64,000 nt of DNA, taken from Apostichopus japonicus (taxonomy: Eukaryota > Echinodermata > Holothuroidea > Aspidochirotida > Stichopodidae). Of this stretch, positions 13,986 through 23,534 are shown in pieces. Every line of letters starts with the position of its first letter. The first letter of the stretch is position 1. A program made the position numbers and the translations under genes. The stretch lies in contig NC_092571.1 in NCBI RefSeq assembly GCF_037975245.1, forward strand, positions 17,481,917-17,545,916, written 5' to 3'. Below the pieces are notes generated by a model. The model was not told where the DNA came from. It searched no databases and saw only the letters and a list, made by a program, of their open reading frames with translations.

Positions 13986-14003
13986 TGGGGGCCTATCCGG
14001 GAA
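13986..14003 (+). other. Primer-binding site, tRNA-Pro-like
   Basis: TGGGGGCCTATCCGGGAA starts nine bases after the 5' LTR. It begins with TGG (complement of tRNA CCA) and closely resembles the tRNA-Pro primer-binding site seen in gammaretroviruses, differing mainly in the middle. The primer identity is inference. Confidence 0.65.
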
Positions 14004-14128
14004 ACGAACAAATTGGCTAAACTTGCAAATTTTTCAAAATACGAGATTAGCAAAATTTGCATCTAATTAGTGTCTCTTGTCTTATTAGTGTTTCTATGTA
14101 TGTAATAGCGGTGTATTTATATTTCGCT

Positions 14129-17100
14129 ATGGCCTTTACAACGGCTGAAGCATTTGTATCACATACTGAATTGACTATAGAGAATGTAGATGATTTATCC
14201 AAAGATAATCTCCTAGACTTAGCTAAACACCTTAGTATCGTAGTACCTCCAGCTGCTAAGAAACCTCAGTTGAATCGTATAGTTGGTAATCATTTACTAA
14301 AATGGGGTTTCATCAAAGGAAAAGGGGAGGATATGCCAAAATCTAATGAAGAAAGTGAAGAATTAAAGAAATTAACAATCCAATTAAAGATTAGGGAACT
14401 AGAATTGCAAAACGAAAGAGAGATACGTGAAAGTGAAAAGTTAAAGATAGAGAACGAATTTAGACTGAAGGAATTAGAACATGAAATGGCTCTTAAAATG
14501 CTGGAAACGAAAAGTCACATAGGGCAATCTTCATCGTCTTTTGATTTCTCTAAGAACATAAGGCTAGTTCCTCAGTTTGATGAAAATGACGTAGACAGAT
14601 TTTTTACATCGTTTGAAAATTTGGCGAGAAAGTTAGGGTGGCCTAACAAATATTGGACCACATTGCTTCATAGTGTATTCACAGGAAGAGCAAAAGACGT
14701 TTACACGTCATTGTCGTACTCTGTAGGTTCAGACTATGTAAAAGTCAAAGAACGAGTCTTAAATGCTTACCAGCTAGTACCAGAGGCATATCGTCAAAAG
14801 TTCAGAAATACAAAACGCAAAAGTCCAGATCAAACGTATGTAGAATTCAGTAGAACAAAATCGGAACTATTTGATAAGTGGCTTGCTTCTAAGAAAGTTG
14901 GAGTAGATTTTGAGCTATTAAGAGAGTTAATTTTGATGGAAGAATTTTGTAACTGTCTTCCAAGGGAGATTAGAACTCATCTTTCAGACAGGGGGGTAGA
15001 GCAAATGGAGAAAGCTGCCATTGTTGCAGATGATTATGAGCTGGTTCACAAGAGCTCATTTGGTCAATCCCAGAATCCCAGAGTTCCAAATTATTTCAAA
15101 GGAAAGGGCAAATATGGGAGATCAGGAGAGGGCAATGATTCTGACACAAGAAGGGGTAGTTTTGGAAATGCAGGTTCCAGAAATAGGCCCACGTGCAGTT
15201 TTTGTCACAAAATTGGCCATGTTTATGAAAGTTGTTTCAAACGGTTGAGAGAAATTGAAAAGCCAACGGCGTTTATTGCCAGTAAACAAAAGTTAATTAT
15301 GGGATCCCCACTCATTCAACCGAACTATGTTAAGGACAATAGCATATTTTCGAGAAGCAAGCTTTCTAGTAGTCAAATTGAGAAAATTAGGGCAAATCTC
15401 AAACCACATGGCTACGATAATTTTATGTCAGTTGGCACTGTTACTAGGCCAGGCACTACTGATTTTTCAGAAATTCATATATTGAGGGATACTGGGGCAT
15501 CACGTTCTTTGATGTTGCGTAATGTGTTTTCCCCAAGTCATGGCGTAGAAACCAGTCCAATGCATGTGTTAGTAAGGGGTATGGGAGAGGATACCGTGAG
15601 AGCCCCCCTCGTTAAACTTCAGCTCGATTGTGAGTATGTCTCTAAGGTAGTCGAGATAGGAGTAGTAGAGAGGTTGCCGGTCGACGGTATAGATTTTCTC
15701 CTTGGCAATGATATTGCTGGTGGCCAAGTCCACACTTCCCCCTGTGTCCATGTATGTAACCAACCTCAGTCTAATGAGGAAACAGAACGGTTGTTAACAG
15801 AATTTCCTGGTATTTTTCCGGCTTGTGTAACAACTCGTTCTATGGCTCTTAAAGCACCTAATGTGAATGATACTAATGTTCCAACAGGTGATGAATGTTT
15901 CCAACTGGCAGGAACATTCTTTGAAAATCTTAATGATTTATCTCGAGAAAATCAATTTAATAAGAATCCAGCAAAAAATGCTGATGTTGTCAAACCATTG
16001 GTTTTAGATCAACAACACTTGATCGAAAGGCAAAAAGCTGACGATCAAATCAAGAAACTTCTGCAATCGGTTCATACTGAACAGGAGATTTCTAAGATAC
16101 CAGTAGGGTATTATATGTCAAAGTCTGGGGTGCTTATGCGAAAATGGCGGCACCCAGAAGTAGCAGCCAATGAAGAATGGCTAGTTTTTCATCAGATTGT
16201 TGTCCCGTCAGAGTACAGGGCTCATATCATTCAGGTTGCTCATGACCATGCAATGTCAGGTCATTTAGGCGTTAGGAAGACTAGAGATCGCATACTGCGG
16301 CACTTCTTCTGGCCAAAGTTATATAAAGATGTAAGTGAGTTTTGTAGAAGTTGTAAAACCTGCCAAATTGTAGGTAAACCAAACCAGAAAATTAAGAGTG
16401 CTCCCCTCATTCCTATCCCCGCAGTAGGGCAGCCTTTTGATAAAGTTATCATTGATTGTGTTGGTCCACTCCCCAAAACCAGGTCCGGTTTTATGTATCT
16501 TTTGACGATAATGGACGTGGCTACCAGATACCCTGAAGCAATCCCACTTCGAAATATTTCGGCAAAATCTGTTTCTGATGCACTTTTGAAGTTCTTTACC
16601 AGAGTTGGACTTCCTAGGGAAGTACAACATGATCGAGGTTCAAATTTCATGAGCGGGTTGTTCTCAGAAGTATTGCAAACACTAGGTATTCGGCAAACGG
16701 CGTCATCTGCCTACCACCCCGAATCCCAAGGTGCACTAGAGCGTTACCACCAAACCCTTAAAAATATGCTAAAAACGTTCTGTCACGAAAGTCAGATGGA
16801 TTGGGATAAAGGTATCCACTTTGTGGTATTTGCAACTAGAGAAACACCAAATGAGTCTACGGGTTTCAGCCCCTTTGAGTTAATTTATGGGCATGAGGTT
16901 CGTGGGCCTTTGAAGTTAATGAAGGAAAAGTGGTTGACAGATTCGCCTGCTGAGGTCAATGTACTAGATTATGTATCAGATTTGAATGAGAGATTGCACA
17001 AGGCTAGCAAATTGGCAAAGGATAATTTGTTAAAGAGTCAAGATCGAATGAAGAAAAGGTTCGATCAGAAGTCAAAAGAAAGAAGTTTTCAGACTGGGGA

Positions 17101-17530
17101 AAAGGTCTTAGTTTTACTGCCAGTACACGGTGAACCATTGCGTGCTAGATTCTCTGGACCGTATCGTGTTGCAAAGAAAATTAGTGATGTGAACTACATT
17201 ATTGATACTCCTGGACGGCGTAAGTCTAACCGTCTGTGTCACATTAACATGTTGAAATCGTATCATGAGAGGGGAGAAGACAATTTTTGTGTGATGTCAG
17301 TAGTAGAGGATAATGGTGATGAGACAGAATTGTTGGAAAAGTACTTAAAAGTGACTAAAACGAACTCTGAAGTTCTTTGCAATCTTGACAGCAAGTTAGG
17401 TCACCTACAGCGGAATGAAAGGGAAGATCTGAAACGGTTAATCTCTTCGTTTCCAGTATTCTTCACGATATTCCAGGAAAAACAAGTGTATTGTTCCATG
17501 ATGTTGATGTTGGGGATGCAAAACCAATAA
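14129..17530 (+). CDS. Gag-protease-integrase open reading frame of the LTR element
   Basis: The ORF is open from 14057; the ATG at 14129 (MAFTTAEAF) is the likeliest start, giving about 1,133 residues. Domains in order are: Gag with a charged coiled-coil segment (Lys/Glu-rich, ~14360-14510) and a SCAN-like helical region (~14800-15050); a zinc knuckle C-x2-C-x4-H-x4-C at 15194-15235; an aspartic protease active site DTGA at 15488-15499; an integrase zinc-binding HHCC region (~16242-16360, ending CRSCKTC); and a D,D-35-E-type catalytic core with Asp near 16459 (IIDCVGP), Asp near 16630 (HDRGSNF) and Glu near 16738 (SQGALERYH). The ORF runs into a short unrelated tail because the downstream RT lies in another frame. 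It encodes particle protein, processing protease and integrase for retrotransposition. Confidence 0.92.
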   Translation: MAFTTAEAFVSHTELTIENVDDLSKDNLLDLAKHLSIVVPPAAKKPQLNRIVGNHLLKWGFIKGKGEDMPKSNEESEELKKLTIQLKIRELELQNEREIRESEKLKIENEFRLKELEHEMALKMLETKSHIGQSSSSFDFSKNIRLVPQFDENDVDRFFTSFENLARKLGWPNKYWTTLLHSVFTGRAKDVYTSLSYSVGSDYVKVKERVLNAYQLVPEAYRQKFRNTKRKSPDQTYVEFSRTKSELFDKWLASKKVGVDFELLRELILMEEFCNCLPREIRTHLSDRGVEQMEKAAIVADDYELVHKSSFGQSQNPRVPNYFKGKGKYGRSGEGNDSDTRRGSFGNAGSRNRPTCSFCHKIGHVYESCFKRLREIEKPTAFIASKQKLIMGSPLIQPNYVKDNSIFSRSKLSSSQIEKIRANLKPHGYDNFMSVGTVTRPGTTDFSEIHILRDTGASRSLMLRNVFSPSHGVETSPMHVLVRGMGEDTVRAPLVKLQLDCEYVSKVVEIGVVERLPVDGIDFLLGNDIAGGQVHTSPCVHVCNQPQSNEETERLLTEFPGIFPACVTTRSMALKAPNVNDTNVPTGDECFQLAGTFFENLNDLSRENQFNKNPAKNADVVKPLVLDQQHLIERQKADDQIKKLLQSVHTEQEISKIPVGYYMSKSGVLMRKWRHPEVAANEEWLVFHQIVVPSEYRAHIIQVAHDHAMSGHLGVRKTRDRILRHFFWPKLYKDVSEFCRSCKTCQIVGKPNQKIKSAPLIPIPAVGQPFDKVIIDCVGPLPKTRSGFMYLLTIMDVATRYPEAIPLRNISAKSVSDALLKFFTRVGLPREVQHDRGSNFMSGLFSEVLQTLGIRQTASSAYHPESQGALERYHQTLKNMLKTFCHESQMDWDKGIHFVVFATRETPNESTGFSPFELIYGHEVRGPLKLMKEKWLTDSPAEVNVLDYVSDLNERLHKASKLAKDNLLKSQDRMKKRFDQKSKERSFQTGEKVLVLLPVHGEPLRARFSGPYRVAKKISDVNYIIDTPGRRKSNRLCHINMLKSYHERGEDNFCVMSVVEDNGDETELLEKYLKVTKTNSEVLCNLDSKLGHLQRNEREDLKRLISSFPVFFTIFQEKQVYCSMMLMLGMQNQ

Positions 17531-18072
17531 AACAACACCCATATAGACTCAATCCTTCAAAACTATCTGTGGTTAGGAAAGAAATTGAATATATGCTTGA
17601 GAACGGGATTATTTCTCCTAGTCATAGCCCTTGGTCTTCACCTATATTACTAGTACCCAAGGAAGATGGATCCCAAAGGTTATGCATAGATTATAGGAAA
17701 GTAAATTCAGTGACAGTCACCGATTCTCATCCTATACCTCGTCTCGATGATTGCATCGATCGTATTGGGAATTCAAAATTTGTGAGTAAATATGACTTAT
17801 TGAAGGGATACTGGCAAGTCCCCTTAACTAAAAGAGCTAAAGAAATTTCGACTTTTGTGACACCGGATGGTGTATGGGCATGTAATGTAATGCCTTTTGG
17901 CATGAAAAATGCACCAAGTACGTTCACCCGTCTCATGAACATAGTTTGTAAGGGTCTTAAAGGGTGTGGTACCTATATCGATGATGTTATTTTATATTCT
18001 GACAGCTGGCAATCTCACATAGAACAAACCAAGGTTTTTTTTGAGAGACTTACTGTAAGAGTGCAAACTTAA
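17470..18072 (+). pseudogene. Reverse transcriptase of the LTR element, frame-broken at both ends
   Basis: Homology to the gypsy RT starts in a frame different from the upstream ORF, with the switch between about 17455 and 17470, and continues to a stop at 18070-18072. Visible motifs are PYRLNPSK, SPWSSPILLVPKEDGSQRLC, the Asp-containing SKYDLLKGYWQVPL block, MPFGMKNAPSTF and the catalytic YIDD at 17974-17985. The catalytic residues are intact. The first switch would need a -1 shift (programmed) or reflects a 1 bp indel. At about 18045-18060 homology leaves this frame and continues in a third one, so this copy cannot make a normal RT-RNase H as written. Confidence 0.88.
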
Positions 18073-18787
18073 CAATAAATCTAAACAAGAGTGATCTAGG
18101 AAAGGCTTCCGTTACGTATCTTGGTCATGTTGTGGGAGGGGGTAAGGTTTTACCCAAAACAGCTAAGGTTGAAGCAATTTATAAATTTCCAGTTCCTTCA
18201 AACAAAAAGGAACTAATGCGTTTTTTGGGAATGACAGGATTTTATAGGAAATTTTGTCCGAATTTTGCAGATGTGGCCAGTCCACTCACTAGCCTATTAG
18301 CAAAGAAAAATAAATTTTTATGGTCAGAATGTTGTCAGACCGCATTTGAGAATCTTAAACTCATTCTTATAAGTGAGCCTGTACTTGCGGCTCCAAATTT
18401 TAAGATATCATTCAGCATGACTATCGATGCAAGTGACGTCGGAGTCGGCGCTGTGTTATTTCAAGAGGATGACCAAAAAGTGGAACATCCTGTTATTTAC
18501 TTTTCCAAAAAATTAAATCAAAGTCAACGAAACTATTCTACAATTGACAAGGAAGCATTGGCTCTTATTTTGTCTGTAGGGCATTTTGAAGTGTATCTTA
18601 ACGGTCCATATCAAACTGTCGTACTGTATATACCGACCACAATCCATTGGTTTACATTAATAAGTTTAAGAACAAGAGTGCACGTTTGATGAGATGGAGT
18701 ATTTTCCTCCAAGGGTATGACCTAAAGATAGTTCATATACCTGGAAAGGAAAACATATGTGCAGACGCACTCAGCCGTGTCGGTTAA
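18060..18787 (+). pseudogene. RT thumb/connection and RNase H region of the LTR element, with a frame break
   Basis: Homology resumes near 18060, including a YLGHVVGGG segment, and reads through FLGMTGFYRKFCPNFA (typical of gypsy RT-RNase H connection). RNase H follows, with its first Asp in the SMTIDASDVG segment near 18422 and Glu in DKEALAL near 18550. At about 18620-18632 the frame changes again, apparently by a 2 bp AT excess in a TATATA context. The homologous sequence then ends with a CADALSRVG-type terminus and a stop at 18785-18787. RNase H would remove the RNA strand during reverse transcription. Confidence 0.85.
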
Positions 18788-18908
18788 TTGTTTATATATG
18801 TGAGTGGTTAAAGTGTTTTTAATTTGTGTAATTATCATCACATGCTAAGTGTTTTCAAGGGAAAAAGACTCCCTTTTTGGTTGTATTTTTCCACTTTATG
18901 GGGGGGAA

Positions 18909-19569
18909 TGTTATGATGTAGCATGTTACTTTAAAGGTTAACTACGCTAATTGATGTTATGCAATTCTTTAATGGTGTATTATAATGCTAATTTGTAAAC
19001 GTAAAGCACAATCAGTGCAGTTCTAAGCTACGGTCGAGTAACCTCACCGAATGCCATATATATTAGTTTTCAAGGAGTGGCTCGGTCTCTTCTCCCAGTG
19101 GCACCAACCTATACGTCACGCCACGTATCACAACGATGTCTGCATAGCCCTTACAAAACCTACCTTTTCCGTTCCGGCCTTTCTTCACCATGTCAACCAC
19201 GCTGTGTGTGACTTACTCTTAACTCTCTTTTGGATACCATTCTTCTGAACTTATTATTTACCTTACCTGGTCCTGTTCTCTATACCGGAGCTGTTATTTA
19301 TACGAAAAGCGCCTTCCGGAATCTTCCAGACACACCCGCACTCCGGTTACAGACTACCCTGGGATTTGACACCCCGACGGAGAGCCCAGCGGTAGCGAGG
19401 TACCTTGCGTGCGCGCTAAGTTAACTTTAAGTATTAAGGTATGTGTATTTATGCTAAGTTATATATTTTTGTTACCAAGAGACACGCATTAGATTCTTTT
19501 AAAACAAAACCTATCTAACCTACTTTATTGTGTTCGTTTCCCAAACCATGATATCTGGACTTCGTAACA
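18909..19569 (+). repeat. 3' LTR
   Basis: 661 bp direct repeat of 13316-13976. I see no difference by eye. It is preceded by the purine-rich tract ATGGGGGGGAA and followed by target duplication CACT. Confidence 0.95.
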
Positions 19570-19573
19570 CACT

Positions 19574-21286
19574 ATAGAGATTGAGGGTTACAGTATACAG
19601 TATATAAATGCATACTGTAGTAATTACTTAGTATATAAAGGTACATAAGAATGTTAAGTATGTTGTACTGTACTATAAACCAATACTGTATTAAGCTCCT
19701 CAGTCTTTACTTTGCACAGTTTGTGCTTTTAACTGCAAATGGTAACTTTTCAAATGCCATTGAAGTCAACCCAATCAAATAGTTCCACCCAGCTGATTCC
19801 ATCAAAACTATATACTGTATTCGTATTAATTAGAAACATTTTTCATGTTAATAAGAAACAAATTATGGTGAATTGAACAGAGTTGTGTGATATAATTTTG
19901 AGGCTAGTGACCCCACCCATTAATTAACCCTTCCGTTTTAACCTTTACTCAAAATCTCCCCGAGTTTGTCTAAATTTAAAGGAAAAATGGAAAAAAATGG
20001 GCAAAAATCTACATCTTTTTATTTTACAAGATATGTCTCGCTGGGTGCAGGCAACATAATTTTGAACTCACTCAACAGCTCAGCCATACTGAAAATTAAT
20101 AAACGGCAGCACTCGGAGCTAAGCCATGATTCAATTCAATATGCCCAGGGCTGACAACACTTGAAGGTTATCCAGTTGTAGGCTTTAAAATAAATAATCA
20201 AAAAAGATTCACAACACTTCCCTAGTTACACAGATGTGGGATTACGTTTGGAATATCTGACAGCATATTTTAGCTTTGAGGGGTTCGGGGTTGGTAAAGG
20301 AGAAATTTTTAGTTGCAGTTTCAACAGCTATAGATAAAAAAAAAAAAAATCATTGTTCCTGAGGGTGGCTAAAAATGCTTGACGGGGAGGGGAGGCGTAC
20401 AGGGGGAGGGGAGGAGGACAGGGGAATTGAGATGGGACAGGATTGGCATGTTGGAGGATTTTACAGTGTGGGAGAAAACCCACCTCGTGTGGAGGATAGT
20501 ATTATGAGTGGAGCAGCCCATGAACCTGCTGTCAAATATAATATCTATTTTTTCTTTCATTGTCAGTGTTTTGTATATATATCCTTGAAAGACAAAATCT
20601 TACATCTAATGTGACTAACTCTTGTGCAAATTTCTAATGTGCAAAACTGTGAAGTTTACATACCTACAGTAATCTCATTGTTTCTTTTTTGTGATTTTGA
20701 TGACGTAAAATTAGCAGATAATATTTTTTTTTCGGGTTCCACATTTTAACTCTGGTAGCTATGCATTTTACCTAAAGAATGTGTTACATAACCCACCTAC
20801 ATTGAATACAAAGAGCAATGCAGTTTAATACGCAGGAAAACATACCATTTGCTCATTTGAGAGACAGGCAGAGATTTGGATGGGGGAATGGGGAAGGAAG
20901 GGAGAGGTCGATTCTGAGGAGCGGGTCGTAGGAAAACAGCTCAAGTCGTTGCCCACTCTCCCCTGCCGACAAGTGTTTTTGTAAGAGTTTCTACTAGGTA
21001 AGATTTGTTCTGTTCTATTAAGAATGACGAATACAAACAGTGGCTTACAAATTTGGAAAAAACAAGGTGAATTTAATAATATCTAGATTACTGAGATGAC
21101 AATAAAATCCAACCTACTTGTAAGTAAAGGTTAGGTTTAAATGTAGCTTCAAGAAGAACTCAATCATAACAGCCACCCTTTCAAAAATGAGAAAACAGAT
21201 AATTTTATGCACATTGTTTTGTTTCCATAGTAACATGATAATCCACATTCTCAATTTTCATGTTTTTTTCATGTTTTTTTTCTTAG
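19574..21286 (+). other. Intron 1, distal part; no gene seen
   Basis: AT-rich sequence with several TACTGTA/TACAGTA words, a poly-A run near 20340 and a G/A-rich stretch near 20380-20440. No exon with flanking splice sites is convincing before 21287. Confidence 0.5.
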
Positions 21287-21430
21287 ATCCGTTACCGATG
21301 AAGTTGAGAGCGCTACCCCAATCTTTCTGGCAGCAGCCTAACTCTGTAAATACGATGTCCCCTGGGAATATGTACCTGCCCGTCTTGCCCCCCTTATGTA
21401 AATCAGAACATTCCAACGTGGATCCTTCAG
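21287..21430 (+). CDS. Exon 2: YAP/FAM181-type TEAD-binding omega-loop motif
   Basis: The acceptor TTTTTTTCTTAG ends at 21286 and the donor GTACGT starts at 21431. Entry phase (after one base) and exit phase (one base) match both neighbours. The exon begins DPLPMKLRALPQSFWQQPN. The pattern P-M-K-L-R-x-L-P-x-S-F-W-x-x-P closely matches the YAP omega-loop core MRLRKLPDSFFKPP and the LPxSFW form reported for FAM181A/B, which also bind TEAD factors. The residues known to matter in YAP (Met, Leu, Arg, Leu, Pro, Ser, Phe) have counterparts. It lies at about residues 115-132 of the assembled protein. No WW domain accompanies it, so this is not YAP/TAZ itself. TEAD binding is inference from the motif. 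Confidence 0.85.
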
Positions 21431-22497
21431 GTACGTATCAATTTCTCGGCAAGCAGAACTTTGTTGACAAGGAAGATGATTGTTCACTTTAGCATTTTAT
21501 AAAAAAAATTTAAAAAAAAAAAAAATGTGTGTGGAATTTGAATCAGGCAACAATAGATTTGCTGGATTCTGTAAGAGTTTGATATATATATAGGCCTTTA
21601 CACAGTAAACCAACATGAAAATCAACACATGGAGCTTTCAGTATTGAAATTGGTATTTTCTTTGTTTTATTAGGATGAGTGTTAGTTATTTGTAGCAGAG
21701 AGATAGCATAGAAAGTTTCAACATCCTACTTAAATTTTGAAATTTTGGTCCATTGGAATCCTATGGGAAAAATAACGGGCACACATTGACATATACACAT
21801 AAACTTGACATACACATTGACATACACATTGACATACATAATATAAAACGGTTGTAACACATTGACATACATCACATGGCAGGCAATTTTTCATAAAGTT
21901 TAAAACATATATAGTCTTGGACATTTTCCTATGCTGGCATATAGTCAATGTAGATATATGTCAATGATTTGCAACCGTTGTATTTTCTTGCCGTATGTCG
22001 ATGTTCAACCGTTATTTTCCTATAGGATTCTAATGGGCCATTTTTTCAAGATTTAAGTAGGAAGTTGAAACTTTTTTACTCTAGCTCTTTGCTTCAAATG
22101 AGTAATATTGAACATTACAGAACATTGGAAATATCAATTTTATGGGTGGAAAACCTCTTTGTGATCATTTCGTGTTGGTTTACTGTGTATTTGCCCATAT
22201 ATGTATCTGATTTGCAGAAAATGTTACTCATAAGCCAAACTGTATTTGTGACTACAGGGCGCAGTTAGGTTTTACTTTGCAAACACCTTATTTTTCCAAC
22301 CTTTGGTCTAGCTGCTAAAAACATTTGCATATGTTGATTTTGCTTTAGTGGAAAAGTTTGATAAGCATGCCAGGAGTTGGAATGAAAAATATCAGTAATA
22401 ATTTTTTTTTTTCAACATTTGTCTGTAGAACTGTGAAATGTTATATATATATTTTCCATCCTAACACTTCCTTTCCCTTTTTCCCCTTTTCTTCCAG
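21431..22497 (+). other. Intron 2
   Basis: Donor GTACGT at 21431; acceptor CTTTTCTTCCAG ends at 22497. It contains a short inverted-repeat element (21711-22072). The rest is AT-rich without other features. Confidence 0.8.
21711..22072. mobile_element. MITE-like element with ~60 bp terminal inverted repeats
   Basis: The left arm starts AAAGTTTCAACATCCTACTT and includes AATCCTATGGGAAAAATAACGG. The right arm (~22000-22072) is its diverged reverse complement (CCGTTATTTTCCTATAGGATT ... AAGTAGGAAGTTGAAACTT). The interior has repeated TTGACATACACA units (21785-21870). There is no coding capacity, so this would be a non-autonomous DNA element. Target duplication is not clear. Confidence 0.65.
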
Positions 22498-22897
22498 AAA
22501 TAAGACCAATATCTCCGACACTCGAGGATGATATGACGAGACCAAAACTGGAAGACCACAATTACACGACGATGGAAGTCCATCCAAAGACTTCCATCCT
22601 AAATAACAATAGCAATAAAGTAAAGGATAGAAACAGTGAATCTTACACGGTAGAAAGTACCGGTAAATCTGTCCTGAGTAGCCCCAGGGAGAGAGATTTG
22701 TTTCTCAGTAAGGACCCGGTGCAGGACTCTTCATCGCCCCTGGTGGTGAGGAGACACCACCCCGGCCGACCCACGGCGAGAATACTCAAAGTGTCTCCTG
22801 CCAGCCAAGAGCTTCTCATGAAATTGTTCGAAGGAGTCGAGGGAGGAGAAAAGGGACCTAAGAAAGTCACAGGGCCAAATATTCCAAGGAAATTCAG
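22498..22897 (+). CDS. Exon 3 of the candidate TEAD cofactor, with LxxLF helix
   Basis: Acceptor CTTCCAG ends at 22497; donor GTGAGC starts at 22898. It enters after one base and leaves after two, matching exons 2 and 4. It encodes about 133 residues (163-296), mostly polar and Ser/Asn/Lys-rich, with EIRPISPTLED at the start and a basic RRHHPGRPTARI segment. A short amphipathic helix, SQELLMKLFEGVE, lies at residues 265-277. Its L-x-x-L-F-x-x-V spacing (22815-22838) equals that of the YAP TEAD-binding helix (LEALFNAV). In YAP the helix precedes the omega-loop; here it follows it by about 137 residues. The helix match is short and could be fortuitous. Confidence 0.85.
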
Positions 22898-23281
22898 GTG
22901 AGCCCCAGTTTTTATATGGTTTGGGAGTAAAAATGATGTTTTTCTTTCAGAGTTTGGTCAAAGGAACCAGATCAATGTCATAGCTGATCATACATTAATA
23001 GGAGCACTTTGCTCACCAGAGGTTGTCATTCTTCACTCTCTTAAAGGAAGTAATATGCGATAGAAAAAGGTCTTATCTTGAGTGTACCATACTTCAGAGA
23101 GCCACTGTCATACTCGGTCCCTGTCACTGTGAAAACATTGTGAACCCACAGGGCCCAACAAGTCCTGACCAGTGTTTTCTAGCTCTGGTGTGTAGTAAAA
23201 CCTTCTCAACCCATATGATACAACCATTGCAGTCACATAATGGAAGCCAATTTTGAGTTCATTTATTTATTTTTTTCCTAG
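22898..23281 (+). other. Intron 3
   Basis: Short 384 bp intron with donor GTGAGC and acceptor TTTTTTTCCTAG ending at 23281. No further feature seen. Confidence 0.85.
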
Positions 23282-23534
23282 ACAAAGACAAGATTCCAAG
23301 CTATCTCAACCCACATCCAACAAACACTTGATAAAAGATCCTTACATGATCAATGCGGTCACGGACGGCCTCCTGCCGATGCTCTCGTTGGAAACCAGCA
23401 AGCAGAGTACAGCGCCCTCATCTCAGCTGGCCTTAGTGGCCTTGAAAGCTGGTGACAAAACCCTCACTCTGCCATCACTCAGCGTGGAACAAAATTACCC
23501 AGCCGTCTTGTCAGAATTGGTGAAAGCATTGTGA
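23282..23534 (+). CDS. Exon 4, C-terminal exon and stop
   Basis: It starts in the required phase (one base completes the Arg codon) and ends with TGA at 23532-23534. It encodes about 84 residues ending ...NYPAVLSELVKAL. The C-terminal segment, beginning GDKTLTLPSLSVEQ, looks ordered and hydrophobic, unlike the preceding disordered sequence, and may be a short conserved tail. I do not recognise it. The assembled protein of exons 1-4 is about 379 residues. Confidence 0.82.

Larger units (their letters stand above)
13316..19569 (+). mobile_element. Complete Ty3/gypsy LTR retrotransposon, Gmr1-like domain order
   Basis: This is a 6,254 bp element with two 661 bp LTRs that I read as identical (13316-13976 and 18909-19569). 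Both LTRs begin TGTTATG and end GTAACA. It is flanked by a 4 bp CACT duplication (13312-13315 and 19570-19573). A primer-binding site follows the 5' LTR and a G-rich purine tract (about 18900-18908) precedes the 3' LTR. The domain order is Gag, CCHC zinc knuckle, protease, integrase, reverse transcriptase, RNase H. Integrase before RT is the order known from Ty1/copia and from the Gmr1 group of gypsy elements in deuterostomes. The RT sequence (LPF-equivalent MPFGMKNAPSTF block, YIDD) is clearly gypsy type. Three frame breaks lie in the 3' half. It sits in sense orientation in intron 1. Confidence 0.93.
1375..21286 (+). other. Intron 1 (19.9 kb) of the plus-strand gene
   Basis: It is bounded by donor GTAGGT at 1375 and acceptor TTTTTTTCTTAG ending at 21286. 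It contains a diverged palindrome-bearing tandem array (6373-7503), TA-rich microsatellites near 10100 and 3090, a ~125 bp tandem array (12418-13052) and a full LTR retrotransposon (13316-19569). Most of 1375-6370, 7505-12417 and 19574-21286 is AT-rich unique-looking sequence in which I see no convincing exon. Two blocks of less AT-rich sequence (3540-3880 and 12000-12360) might be conserved noncoding elements. A (CTGT)n run sits at 4853-4875. Confidence 0.7.

Noticed and set aside
1032-23534. Assignment of the plus-strand gene to YAP/TAZ (yorkie)
   Set aside because: No WW domain is present and the helix and loop are in the opposite order; only the short TEAD-type motifs match.
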